Shown here: one piece after another, positions 46,302-57,769 of the stretch | How the letters are laid out: every line of letters begins with the position of its first letter | Position numbering within the stretch: the first letter of the stretch is position 1 | Source: Dermanyssus gallinae | Lineage: Eukaryota; Arthropoda; Arachnida; Mesostigmata; Dermanyssidae | Assembly (NCBI GenBank): GCA_003439945.1 | Contig: QVRM01006574.1 | Coordinates: 1,303,501 to 1,367,500 of the forward strand | DNA: 64,000 nt | Direction of reading: 5' to 3' | Program-made: the position numbers and the translations under genes | The notes under the pieces: model-generated | The model's database searches: none | Told to the model about the DNA's origin: nothing | Seen by the model: the letters and a program-made list of their open reading frames with translations, nothing else

Positions 46302-46864
46302 ATGTAATGGATAGTGGAATATTATTTTGTGCTTCCGTTCCTTCTGTTGTTCCGCTATGATTGCTGTTGTACTTCGCAAATTCTAACGCGATTTATTTAC
46401 AAACAAATCGCACACAACCACCTGTTGCTAGAAAGGTTCCAGTATCTGGCGATTGAGATTTTCGCAACCTATGTAAGAGTCACAATGAAATGCGTGGTTA
46501 CGTCAATTGAGTTAAATCGAGACAGAGGTCCAAGTAGTCTCAGCTCCATTTTAATCTAGATGTTTAGCACCAACTAATCGAATTTAACACGAGCCACCAC
46601 TATTTCGCTTATTGTTTTATTCACTATAATTTGTTTCAACTTGCGTCGTCCCGTGTAGGACTAACTTTCAGCCCGCTGTGTAATCTTACAGGTCTGATCC
46701 TGCGCGCAGAAAGTGTCCTAATAGGACCAGAACGAAAGTCACTAAGTAACTATCGTGATGATATTCTCAGGGGAAGGAGCTCGCACCTCAGCAATATGTG
46801 ACACAACACCGTAAGACAAACAGACACAGTCAGTTAAACTTTTCGGCCGGCCTGACCATTTCGG

Positions 46865-46962
46865 GACAAGATTCAACGTCCACGGGACTGCGTTTCGCAT
46901 TGCTTGCGCATAGACGGACCCCCGGATAAACATACGCATGTACAACGGTGGGACTTGAGGTC
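46865..46962 (-). repeat. SINE-like repeat D, minus-strand partial copy
   Basis: Reverse complement reads CCCACCGTTGTACATG...GGTCCGTCTATG...GCAATGCGAAACGCAGTCCCGTGGACGTTGAATCTTG, matching the middle and 3' parts of 38639-38804. Confidence 0.75.
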
Positions 46963-46969
46963 AACGAGA

Positions 46970-48311
46970 GTTGGTTAGTGTAGTTGAAACAGGAGCGTAA
47001 TTTCATATGTCTTCCGAACGCTAGCTGGCCGTCCCATTAGTGCAGCGGTCGCCTCTCTCTCTCTCTCCCTATCTCTCTCTCTCCGTCGAGCACACACACA
47101 CTCGCACTTTTTCTCGCTCTCTACACGCTCTCGTTGACATTACATGGCCATGACATTACTTAGCCAGCAGCGCGCAAGCTTCTAATTAAATGTCGGCTGC
47201 CAGCAAGCGGATGTCCTCGTGGCGCTCCGTGTCATGATCATTCAAGCATTCACACGTGCGTAATCCGCGCAAACAGGAGCGCCTCCCGCTAAAAATGTTC
47301 TTCACGCCGTTTCCGTCTCCATGCTCATAACTAGTTACAGCGAGTTGCTGTCATGCTGTCGCTACTGCTACTATGCTAGACGTCTCTAGCAGACAGATTG
47401 CTTGTGAACAAATGCATGTTTTACGTATGGAAATTGCTTTGCTGTTACATCGCCCAACAAAATGCCCATTTGATACATACCCAGATCACTGGTTGTGTAT
47501 TGAATAGGCATTTTGTACGATATGTCAACCCGGTAAACCACGACTGCCTGACGGCAGCGAGCCTAGCACTGCGGCCGCATTTCCACGTTGAACTTTCGTT
47601 AGTATTACTTCCAGCAAACAACATTACATTTTGTCGTATTTTCATCATTCATTAACAGGGTCATTGGTTTGTACAGGTAAGCCTTCGAGCCAATCGAGGC
47701 TGTGTCTCTGTGTTCAGCAAACAGTATTGCCAAGCTATATTTTCATATGTGCCGTGTTTTTCCACAGTGGTGACGTTTCTCCTAGACGGTTCCGTCTAGA
47801 AGCTAGCGTCTATAATGAATAGGTAGGCGCAGCTTGTTCGGCAAGCGACAGTAATTAGACACAATACTGGTCGTGTTAGTGTTTCGTTTACATTTTGCTA
47901 ATTACACCACCTGTGCAGCTAGTAGTAGCCTGTGTCGAATGTATGTGCTTGGGTGTTATGCTTCACGGAATCGGTAGTGCAGCACGATATTATAATATAA
48001 CATCTATCGTTTCGAGGCCTATGTGCGAACATTTTGTCATTAGGCCTTGCTTGAAACAGTCTCCATGTAGAGTTCCATGTAGAACACACACGATCGTCTT
48101 TAACATCCAGTATACAATCCATAAGCACAACGCTATACGCTTCATGGAGTCGTTTTTCATGCTCGTATAATGAAGGGCTCCATTTCAAGCTATTCGGTTT
48201 ACTGGTGTGCTGGTTGTTCTTTTTTCTATGGCATTCGACTTAACTAAAGAGTACTCAGATACCTAAGTGAGGCTCTTAGTTCTCTCCTAGTTGGCAGAGT
48301 TCGGCGTGCAT
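46970..48311. other. No gene recognised
   Basis: A CT-rich run at about 47053-47085. Short frames only. Confidence 0.45.
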
Positions 48312-48506
48312 AGAGCGACTCCGTTTTTTTTTTTTTTTTCGATGTAATGCCAAAGTAATACCGAGCCTGGGGGGGTGGGGAAGAATCCGGGTTTAGTGGG
48401 TTTGCGAGTCTCACACTAGTCACGCAGGCTGCTAGTGGCGCATGTGCATCATGCATTACCGAAACCTCCCAGAACAAAAAAAAAAAAAAAAAAGAGCGAC
48501 TCCGTA
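48312..48506 (+). mobile_element. Short retroposon insertion with 13-bp target-site duplication
   Basis: AGAGCGACTCCGT occurs at 48312-48324 and again at 48494-48506. Between the copies lies about 170 bp that begins with a T run (48324-48339) and ends with an A run (48476-48494). The interior contains repeat B (48390-48473), shared with 18573-18658. The duplication plus poly-A tail indicates target-primed retroposition of a short non-coding unit. The leading poly-T is unusual. Confidence 0.85.
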
Positions 48507-49382
48507 TTAAACAACACAGAAGTTAATAAAAAGTCTTGCCTGCCAATATGCTTGCCATTCCGGCAGACTACCTTGCGCTATGTAGCACATCTGTGGTTAG
48601 CGCACAGGTGTCTGAGCGCTCTCTGAGGGAAAAGTTTTATTTATTTTCGTTTTCAAAATCGGCCAGGTTTAAACCTGGTGCGATGTCGTTGAGGAAACAC
48701 CTCATTATACGGAATGCGTGTGCGGCTTTCTACAGTAAGAAACGTTGCAGCTGCTGCTTTTGCACTGAATATGTCCGTGCGCTATGCGGCAAACAGTCGA
48801 ATCGTCAAGGCGACTGCGAGCTAAGATGCCAAAAGACACGAAATGCCCGGTTAGGGAACGCGGCGCAGTCTTCAGAGTCGGCGGAAACCGCCATATATGG
48901 GCTGCCGTGACAAAATCGCAGGTGTCCAGTTTGCTGTAGTTGATTACGATTATGACTTGTTTGCTTCACACAATGAGGCTGTTTAGTTTCGGACTGCGCA
49001 ACTGGAGGTGACTCGCAGCTCTTGTTGAAATGGCGGAATTGTTGGAGTCTAAGCAGAGTGTACATGGAGCCTCTATGCTGCATAGCCACCCCGTAAGGCT
49101 CGTCACTTCGTTCTAGCCACGTACAATACAAACGATAACAAAAAGGCAGCTTGCTAAAATACCTTAGGCTATAATTGAATTCTAGACAACTGAGCAACTG
49201 AGCGACATTCTCTACGACATGGTTTTTCTCTTTTATCGTGCAGACGCCAAGTGATAATTTCGCTAGCCGAGCGATATGGTGGCTCTGCTGTTCTTATGAA
49301 GGTGTTACGAACAATCCTCATGAGGCGGGCGCGTAACTGTAAGTGTAAGTATTTAACCATTTGTTAAGTAGTTGATACATGT

Positions 49383-49544
49383 CGAGCCCGGTGGCGTGTT
49401 ACATTTCGCCGGCGTCTCGCGACCGGAGAAGACACATAGGTGCGCGGGTTCGAGCCCCACCGTTGCACATTTGTATTTATGGGGCTCCGTCTATGAAGCA
49501 TTGCGAAAAGCAGTCCCGTAGACGCTAAATCTTGGCTGAGGTTC
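49383..49544 (+). repeat. SINE-like repeat D, best copy
   Basis: Contains a perfect polymerase III B box (GGGTTCGAGCCCC at 49446-49458) and the conserved body through GACGCTAAATCTTGGCTGAGGTT. Closest to 38639-38804. A (TA)n array starts 17 bp after it. Confidence 0.85.
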
Positions 49545-49560
49545 ATACACATACATATAA

Positions 49561-49561
<1 letters not shown>

Positions 49562-49595
<34 letters not shown>
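49562..49595. repeat. (TA)n microsatellite, target of mariner 2
   Basis: TA run directly bordering the left end of the second mariner, consistent with insertion at a TA within the array. Confidence 0.95.
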
Positions 49596-49597
<2 letters not shown>

Positions 49598-49599
49598 GG

Positions 49600-50310
49600 C
49601 TACAAAAAAGTCTTTTCGGTTTTGGCGCTAGAAAGAAAACACATATATAGGAGACACGGGAGGCCTTATTTATTGATTTATATATTCTCCGCCGGAAGAT
49701 ACAACCTCTGCCCAACGATTTACAAGGTTTTCGATTCCTAAATAATCTTCCAAATTTCCAAAAAAAAAACAAAATATTCTTTCAGTCCAGAACGCACGTG
49801 TTCGATAGAAGTGAACTTTTTACCACTTAAAAAAATTGCATCGTTCTGAATAGGTGGTAATCAGATGGCGCTAAGTCGGGGGATATGGTGGATGTTCCAA
49901 AAGTTCCCATTTTAGCTGGAACATTTTCGAAAGGGTCTCCCTACTCACGTGGGGCCTTGTGTTGTCTTGGTGGAACAGGACACCCTTCCTTGAAATTAGT
50001 GCAGGGTACGACTGCTTTCATTTTTCGTGAACTTTTTCGAGTTGTTGACAGTACACGGCAGTATTTATCGTCTGGTTACGCGGCAAACGTTCATAGTGCA
50101 CTATTCCGCCCATATTCCATTAAATACACAATAAAACCATGTTTTTTTTTCATTTTGGAACTTCGCAAACCACTGTTGGCACATTCTGTCTGTACAACAG
50201 GCATCCCCAATCGATTTTAACAACTTTTTGTGAGCCTGCGTTGCACTCAGTCCATTTTTAAACTCATGGAGTAAAATCGCCTGAATTTGGCATTTTTCTA
50301 CCTCCATTTT
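49600..50310 (-). pseudogene. Mariner transposase remnant, deleted and frameshifted
   Basis: On the minus strand the N-terminal HTH part survives at 50307-50165 (CQIQAILLHEF...CQQWFAKFQNE). It then jumps at an A-rich junction to MVLLCI-stop-WNMGGIVHYERLP near 50130. This removes the linker and the first catalytic Asp. Further on, HQDNTRPH (about 49960) and SPDLAPSDYHLF (about 49870) preserve the second and third Asp, and then the C-terminal half is disrupted by stops and a run of A. It cannot make an active enzyme. Confidence 0.9.
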
Positions 50311-50442
50311 GCAGCACTTTTACGAACAAACGGCTAAACAGATTTCAAAATGGTTGAGACCAGCACATTCCCCGCTATTTTTCACATGAAAACAACAAAG
50401 AGTGAGCCAATATTCTATGCCTAGGCGCCGGGGCGGGCGCAA

Positions 50443-50476
50443 TCTTTTCGATTGGCGCAAGCGCCAATCGAAAAGA
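50443..50476. repeat. 16-bp perfect palindrome at the mariner right end
   Basis: TCTTTTCGATTGGCGC, two-base spacer AA, then its reverse complement. The inner part of the right terminal repeat has been duplicated in inverted orientation. Confidence 0.95.
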
Positions 50477-50519
50477 CTTTTTGTAGACCCTATATTTATA
50501 AATATATATATATATATAT

Positions 50520-50760
50520 AATGTTGTTGTAGTTCACTGTTACTTGCATGGTTTGTCTGTTTGGCAGACCGTAATCCACTTTTTTTCATTTAAACAGCAG
50601 ACGAAAATGTTGTTTGACTAGTGCATCTCTTGTTTGTAGAGGGAGTAATTCTATCCACAGCCTGGAGTTTAAACTAGCCAACGTCTTATCTGTGATCCGT
50701 GTCGCCTCCGGGCGCTTTTTTATTGGCTGTAAGGCTTCATCAAGTATCCACTTACTTGCT
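50520..50760 (+). repeat. Long direct repeat E, copy 1
   Basis: About 230 bp aligning with 51664-51883 at roughly 80% by eye. Shared blocks include AGTTCACTGTTACTTGCATG, GTTTGACTAGTGCA, CTCTTGTTTGTAGAG, GAGTAATTCTATC and CAGCCTG(G/C)AGTTTAAACTA. Coding potential is not recognised. Confidence 0.9.
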
Positions 50761-50762
50761 AT

Positions 50763-50862
<100 letters not shown>

Positions 50863-50899
50863 AGCATAATTGCTTACTTGCTATATATATATACAATCA

Positions 50900-51663
50900 A
50901 ATTGAAAAATGTTCTAAGAGAAGCATTCGAATCGGTTCCAGGCATTCAGCAATGAGTGACGTACATGACGCACCTGCTAAAGACGAATCCAAATGGGCGG
51001 TTTTACCAAGCTATGAATGCTTGTACGACGTACAAGCACATGTTTGCGCCTAGAGGATATGTACATTAAAAAAACAGTACAATCGATAATTGAATTGCGT
51101 TAGGTACGTAATTTTGCTCACTTTGGAGGTCAGTGGACGCACCGTATGCATGTACGGGGAATAAAAATAAAAAGTACTTTTTATTCGGATATCCTGTCAA
51201 AAACCTATGTTTTTCCATTTTGAATATACGATTTCAAACGCTCGTCCACTTATCGCCCTTCATACTATTTAAAGAAGTTTTTAAGTAAAAAATATTTACT
51301 GTTACTCTGTTACCCATCTGTCACTTTCTTGCCTCAGCCGGCTACGAGTTCTTGTGAGAATCGTGTGTAGAAATTTATCACTCATAGCAGTACATCATTA
51401 GATAGATGGAAATTCTGTCACTTGGCCTTTGTTTGGAGAATTAAAATCGTCTGAAAGCTGGTAAAGTTCATTTTTTATTTGTTTTTTATTTTCCAGTTTT
51501 AACAACATATACGCATATACTTGTCACGGTGATATACTGCCGGGACGTGTACGAATGCCGCGTGCCGTAGGCGTTTTCAGAAGCTCAGATAGTTTAAACG
51601 GCTCAAATTGCAAATTATTGAAACAAAGAGGAATGTTTCTTGTTTCAGAAGTTTGCAATAAAT
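50900..51663. other. No gene recognised
   Basis: AT-rich DNA between the two copies of direct repeat E. Short frames only. Confidence 0.4.
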
Positions 51664-51883
51664 AATGCTGTTGCAGTTCACTGTTGCTTGCATGGTTTGC
51701 TTAGTTGGCAAATTTAACAGCAGATGAAGATTATGTTTGACTAGTGCACCTCTTGTTTGTAGAGAGAGTAATTCTATCTACAGCCTGCAGTTTAAACTAA
51801 CCAAGGTCTCATCTGTGACCCATGTCGCCCCGGGCGATTTCTGATTGACCGTAGGGCTTTATATAGCATCTAGCATATTTCGT
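51664..51883 (+). repeat. Long direct repeat E, copy 2
   Basis: Pairs with 50520-50760. Diverged by scattered substitutions and small gaps. Confidence 0.9.
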
Positions 51884-52274
51884 GTCTACTGGCTTTTGTG
51901 TATCAGGCTGAGTTCAGAACAAAGTAATTTATTTGCACTCATGTTTTTGCACTTCTATTCTGATACAGCCAAATGCTAGGAGTCTTTTCGAAAATCGCCA
52001 ATTGCTAGGAGTCGAACAACTATTATTTGACTATTAACAAATGAAACAGTAAATAAACTTATCGTACTCTGGTTGAGTGTGAAAAAAGTTTCCATTTATA
52101 TTTTAGAAAGGGTATCTCATTTATATGTCTCCGGCAGCCGAATTTCTGAAACAGGTAGAATGCTTATGCACTGCACACGTGTGCGTGTTGGGTTAAAATA
52201 TCTAGCAAGTGAAAAGTTGATGATGCGTAGTTTTTAAACGGCGTTTTTCGCCACAAAACAAGTGAACAGGTGGG

Positions 52275-52415
52275 TAGTGTGTATAAGGAGTCCCAGTAGG
52301 TTAAAAAGCGCTATGTTGGGTACTGCTCTATTAGCCTCTGGAGTCCCGCAAGGTTCCTGCCTAAAACCGCACTTGTACGCAATTTTTGCTCAAGACCTCA
52401 GACTCGTCCTTGGCA
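52275..52415 (+). pseudogene. Short reverse-transcriptase fragment (non-LTR)
   Basis: The frame at 52335-52410 reads ASGVPQGSCLKPHLYAIFAQDL. This is the conserved (S/T)GVPQGS-x-L-x-P-x-L(F/Y)-x-I(F/Y)-x-x-DL block of Jockey/CR1-group RTs, with Cys and Lys at two normally hydrophobic or glycine positions. The frame closes soon after and no FADD block was found nearby, so only a fossil fragment remains. Confidence 0.7.
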
Positions 52416-52419
52416 AACA

Positions 52420-53460
52420 CGATTAATGAGGCAGAGTAAAGAACTCTGCTGTGAGTAGCTGCTGAAATATCTCAAGGGACCCTCCGGCCGGTCGCCGTCG
52501 AAGAACAGCCTGCCTGCGTGAGCAGTTACTGTACGCAAAACTAAGCGAGACAACTGTAATGCTTCTTTTTATATAACACTAGGGGTTACACATCTCCCGC
52601 CATACGATTGCGACCTGCCAAAACAGAAGCACACCCGACACTTAACGAGCAAATGATCAAAATGATAGAGAATAATGTTTTGATGAATTGTAAACTCATC
52701 TGCGCCTACGCATTTCCTTCGAAACTAACTAAACAACCCACCGCAGGAGCACAACAAAATAATAGTTGTATAGACAAAGGTCAGGTCGTGCGATAATATC
52801 ATGTGGGCGTCGTCGGCAACCTGCACAGAACACATTGGGCAGAGCATAAATAAAACGTTTTTTTCTTTAAAAAGGGCTTTTGGAGGCTAAGCGTATATCC
52901 ACTAGTGTATGCACCGAAGAATATAGACTGCGTATATGACGTAACCTCATTAATCCGGGTAATAAACTGCTACTACAGGCATTAGCCTTTGAGATACTGC
53001 ATAAAAAGATTGACTTCATTTACACCTTGTTGCCTGATGTGAAACCAGTCACGGTGTCAAGCATGCTGGAGAACGCCCGCAATAGAATAAACCAAGCCTG
53101 CTTCCGATGCGTGTCTGTTTTGGTAAAATAGTCGAATAGCTAGAGCCCTTAAAATATGCCACTGCAGTACAAGGGGTGGATGCACTCGTAGCTTTGTTAA
53201 AACACAAAGAAACCTATAGGGCTCTGTTATTCGGGAATTTAAGAAGAGTATGGAGGAGTGTTGGTAAAGGCTTTGCAACGAAGTTCAAGATAAACGCCTG
53301 GATTAGGACACTAGTCAAACACAGGGCTGCATAATGCACACAGCCACTCTTACTTTCCTACTTGGCTCAAAATGTCACCATTGCGCTATTTTCTTTACCT
53401 CGGTTAACCTTAGAATGACCCTTGTATGTTCTACCCTATCAACAGGGAATACAACATTGA
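52420..53460. other. No gene recognised
   Basis: Short frames only. It may contain further unrecognisable remnants of the RT fragment upstream. Confidence 0.4.
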
Positions 53461-53466
53461 ATTTAT

Positions 53467-54345
53467 TCAATAATTGCACATTTGCACACTGAGGCAGTGC
53501 CCGCCTAAAAAAATAATTTAAAATCGCCTCCCGGTGAGTTTGCCTGCTCCTCCTCCGCGACGGACCCAGCTCTTGTGGTCCCGGTGCGCCCGGAAGACCC
53601 GTAGGGTACCCTGCATGGCCAGGACGGTTAGGTCGATCAGGTTTTTCTTCGATAACCCGAGAGTCAGGAGATCCTTCACCGACTCGGGCTCCCATACACC
53701 GGTCATCGACACGGTGATGGACCCGAATCGGTGGGGAAGCGAGCTGGGAAGTTGATCCCTGACCCCGGGTATATCGTATTTCCTGATCTTATCCCGTCTG
53801 GCCAAGGTCTCTTGAGGGGCCGCAGACCTCGGCGTCCAAGACCCAGACCCTCGTAGGTGTTGTTATGACGAGGTCTGGTCTCCGAGCCGGTGCGGCGGGT
53901 CTTCGGAAGGTGCGCTCTCGTTCCACCTGCATTCCTTTAGCACGGAGTAGGCGGGTGACTCGCTCACATATGTCATCGTGGCGCTTGATTATAGGGCGAT
54001 GGGTGTGATCGCACACTTGAGCGATGTGGGCCAGCGTCTCGACAGCGTTGCACCCATGACGACAAAATTTGTCGTACCCGGGGCGACCGCTTGGGAGTCT
54101 GGCACGCGTTGGTAGTGCGTTGATCCTTAACTTAATCAGGTTTATGTACTCCCTACCGGATAGGTAAGGAGTACCCTTGACCCAGTCATTTGTAAAAGGG
54201 GTTAGGTGTGTGTGTTTCAGGTGAGCCCCATCGACTGTGTTATGTAGTTTACGAGACCAGTACTCGGTCTCGTGTACGGCGTCTCCAATGGTCGTGTCAT
54301 CGAACACACAGAGAGCGCTGGTTTTCGCCAGCTCCTCCTCCTTAA
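53467..54345 (-). pseudogene. R2-like retrotransposon, second copy, 5'-truncated and frameshifted
   Basis: On the minus strand the frame 54379-53789 matches the 34-kb element from ELAKTSALC onward: the CCHC knuckle (FCRHGCNAVETLAH) and RPDLVITTPT...VLDAEV with both endonuclease Asp residues. A 5-base deletion near 53800 shifts the frame (GACCTTGCACGGG-CCAGA in copy 1 reads GACCTTGG-CCAGA here). The rest continues at 53805-53518 to the same C-terminal blocks. The RT domain is gone. The 3' untranslated block (GCGGGCACTGCC...GTGTGCAAA) is kept at about 53470-53517. Confidence 0.9.
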
Positions 54346-54529
54346 GCGGTAAATCAATTAATCCTAACCAGACTCGCAAACGCGTTTTAAGTTAAAAAAC
54401 GATATCGTTTGGAGCGATCGCGGATTTTGCAAGGGTCACTCTATACAAGATACAATCAGAATCATAAACATTAAAGCTATGTCCCAATTCTTTCTCTGGG
54501 AATGAAAATAGATGCAATTTGTTAAGCAC

Positions 54530-55106
54530 CAAACTATATCTGCAGTATGCTGTATTTGCAGATCACAAAGCGGCTTTTAGACAAACTTATCAATCTTACT
54601 CGGTGATCTAGCGGGCCTTATTCATGACCACAATCGCTGCATTGGCATAACTCTCTAAGTTTAACGCTTGCGATAGGCTTAGCGTGGGTGCTGCCCCTAT
54701 AGAATTTGCCTCGGAGTTTACTTATCTAGATGTTAAGTGAACGCCAAACGGCACAATGTTCTCGGCCCACATACTTCAGGGAGTTAATAATAGCATCATC
54801 GTCATGGCCGCAAACCCGGCGTCACAGAAGCTTTTAGAAAAACAGGCCTTAATGCTGTCCAATCCGAAGGTTGCCTCGGTGGCAATATAAGGTATCACAC
54901 TAAATTTGGCATACCTATCCGCCGAGCAGTTTGTAGCGCCGGTGAAAGCAACGTTTTGTAAGAGAGATTTGGACCTGCCTGCAAACGCGCAGAATTGGCT
55001 ATTTTGCGAGAGTTATGTTGCGGAGCTTGAGCAGAACAAGAGAGTAGCGCCAAAAGCGGCCTGCAGGACACCGGTAATGTTGGAAATGTTGGCCTGGGTT
55101 ACTTAA
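54530..55106 (+). pseudogene. Decayed non-LTR RT, palm end and C-terminal region
   Basis: Reading with a few stops: YADHKAAF near 54555, EFTYLDVK...TPNGTMFSAHI near 54713-54765, and ATFCKRDLDLPANAQNWLFCES near 54950-55010. These correspond to the (Y)ADD, (F)xYLG-x-x-x-x-NG, and K-x-x-x-x-R-x-L-x-L-P-x-x blocks of non-LTR RTs. The catalytic second Asp appears replaced by His. No intact domain remains. Confidence 0.55.
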
Positions 55107-55109
55107 ACC

Positions 55110-56927
55110 CTTGCGATGAGTGTCACTGTACATTTAAAGGCTTTATTTTTAAATTATTAAACAACATCATGAGCCGGTCAGCGTAAGCTACTTCGATATG
55201 GGGTCGGTAATATTCGATATATTGCGTATCGATTATATTCTACATGCACTCAGGACTAACGATAAACGAATGCCGCTATCGAGACTCTAGGTGACAGACA
55301 GCTGACTTTTAACTAGACACACACACATTAGCCGATATCCACTGCAACATGACAATTCACTCTGGCCGAACCTATTTTCAAAAAAATTGTCACTGTTTAG
55401 TATTATTTTCCAAAATTTGTTTGCTTGTCAATTTTGGTCGCCCTCCAACGACCTTCTCAGATTTTGTTTGGCTCTATGGTGCGGCTGTCCATAAGAAGAA
55501 GCTGAACTTCTCTCTACAACTCGGTGTTACATTCCGCATGCACCTCACACAGATACGCCTCCCCGCCAGGGATACGCCACTTAGGAAGCTAGAATGGAGA
55601 GCGTGACTTGAGGCGCTCCGACGGTCGGTGGCTGTTAGCGGAGCCGCCTTGGCTAACTCAGGAACTGCTTACTTGGTTGCCTCTGTCAACGCGACGCCGA
55701 AGCTGATTGATTCGTCTCCAGTGCGTTTCAACTTTGCATCCGACCCCCCCCTCGCGGACTCGGGCACGCTGTTTGAGCGCTTCGCATTTCCTCTCCTTGC
55801 CGTTCTCTTTGCTTTATTGCGTCCGCCTTCTTCCCGCGTTCTTCCAGCATGACCTCTTCGACCTCGATCACCCATTCGCCTGAGGGCCTTTTCATTTGGC
55901 TGTAGTTTCACGAGCAACGTTTTTCCTAGTGTACCCCTGGGCGGCTACGTCGTATCCCGCTTGTATGTATTTCGTCGTCCTATACACACTGGAACGCCTA
56001 TCAGTTGTGCTCAGGTGTCTGTTTTCATCGCACAGATGTCGATGATCTACAATGCCCCGAATATCCTCCAGAGCTGCGCGATAGGCCCGGCGTATGTTTG
56101 ACGACTTGTCCCCACAGCACCTTTGTTTGAAACATTGCACGAATTCTACCTATGTTGCCTACAATTCAACTTGTGTTTTTGGGTACCAATAAATTGTTTG
56201 ACATTTGCATCGTCGTCTACCAAAGAATCTTTTTATCAGCGCTTTTGCTCGACTTAACCTATGAAACATGGCAACCGACAAGAGCATGCGTGCGTGTTTT
56301 CATTTCCCCCCCCCCCCCCGTGCTGAACGCGTGGCATATGGGGAAAATTAATTAATTAATGCGTGATTACGTCGCAGCCGACAGAATGTTGAAAAGAGCA
56401 GCAAATGACGGCTTGGAAGACACCGCCACAATAGCATTTTCGACACACTGGATAATAATAGCCAGAGGCCACTGGCCCTAAGAATAGCAAAAGTTATCAA
56501 ATCTGAAGCCACCGCGGCAGAGCAGAGGTTTTATCCCCGAAGATCTCATGGAACCTCCGGATCCTATTAACCGTCATTGCGTAGCCCGCTACGCAAGCGT
56601 GTCACATTCCCAATCAAACGCACGACGACGGACAATCGACACTTGAAACGACAGGTGAGACAGGTAGGGGCACGCAAAGCGGGCTTCCGGACTTTTTATA
56701 GACCAGATCTAAAAGGATGGTTTGACAGGCGGGGGTGAGCTCGTTCATCTGCTCGCTGAGTTAGTCTCTCGTCTCGTACGGTTCGTTGCGAGGGGAGCTT
56801 CGTGTAGGCGTTGGTGTGACAGCTTAAAATTGTGGTCGTCGTGGACAGACATTGCCTGTGGGGTACCGCATTACGTCTATCTCTGTATCTACGGCGTTGT
56901 AGTATTCAGAGAGTATGTAGCATATAC

Positions 56928-56930
<3 letters not shown>
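55110..56930. other. No gene recognised
   Basis: Moderate-GC sequence around 55550-55860 with frames up to 85 codons but no recognised domain. Poly-C run at about 56307-56320. Confidence 0.4.

Positions 56931-56931
<1 letters not shown>

Positions 56932-56996
<65 letters not shown>
56932..56996. repeat. (TA)n microsatellite
   Basis: Perfect TA run of about 64 bp. Confidence 0.98.
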
Positions 56997-57000
<4 letters not shown>

Positions 57001-57050
57001 CGAGCACTGCCGAGTGTGCAAACGTATTGTAAATGATTAATACATTATTA
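56997..57050 (+). repeat. Isolated 3'-end fragment of the R2-like element
   Basis: AGGCGAGCACTGCCGAGTGTGCAAACGT...TTAATA matches the 3' ends at 35865-35910 and 53467-53517 (minus). The fragment starts immediately after the TA array, so only the last ~50 bp of the element were inserted or kept. Confidence 0.75.
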
Positions 57051-57769
57051 CAATATTTTCTATATAGCATTTGTAATGCAGTTTCGCAAATAAACCACGT
57101 TCTGAATATCTGAATCTATCTAATCCGGGACACGACACATTCGACCCGTAGCAAAGAAATATCTTCTCTAACCCTGACTACTGTGATCGTTCACGATGAG
57201 TTGAATGGCAATGAGCGTGGCTATGAAACGGGATTTATAGTATGATTAAGCACAACGATAATAATATTAAAATTAATAATTACAATAAATGAGGTTCTTA
57301 GTTAAAGCACATACTTTACTTTATTCCATTGTCGAACGCAGTTCGCCAAGCGCACTTTGGTGCGGTACAATTGCGTTGTTTGCGCGGAGAACGGAGGACG
57401 TCGAATGCGGCACGAGCAAGTGAGGCGGAAAGCTCTGACGCGATGTCGGACGCGGCTCACGCGCCTCGGGTGTGAGTGCGGCTTCGCGGGACAAGCGCCC
57501 TCCACGCTTCGAAGAATCTGTTCGTTTTCGTCGTTCAGCGGAATTCTTCAGCATCGCTGGTCGAACGCGAACAGTTGAACTGATAGAGCAACAGCCTCAG
57601 CAGCAGCACGCGAATGTCCGACAACGGTGGCGGTGATGGCGGCGGTCGCTACAGCTGAAATCCTCCGACCTTCTGCGAATCCCTCGCTCGCCAAAGGGAA
57701 ACTTCGAGACATCCAGATTCAGACCGTAGCAGCCTTCAAGGTGCCGAATTCCATCGACTTCAAACAATG
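57051..57769. other. GC-richer segment, no gene recognised
   Basis: 57330-57860 is richer in C and G and holds overlapping frames of 60-82 codons on both strands, reminiscent of coding or CpG-rich promoter DNA. No domain is recognised. Confidence 0.35.

Larger units (their letters stand above)
49597..50490 (-). mobile_element. Second mariner, internally deleted
   Basis: 894 bp between terminal inverted repeats of about 30 bp (GGGCTACAAAAAAGTCTTTT on the left, GGGTCTACAAAAAGTCTTTT on the minus strand of the right end). TA lies on each side (49595-49596, 50491-50492). The terminal sequence differs from the 37.3-kb mariner, so this is another subfamily. Length is about 400 bp short of a full mariner. 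Confidence 0.92.
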
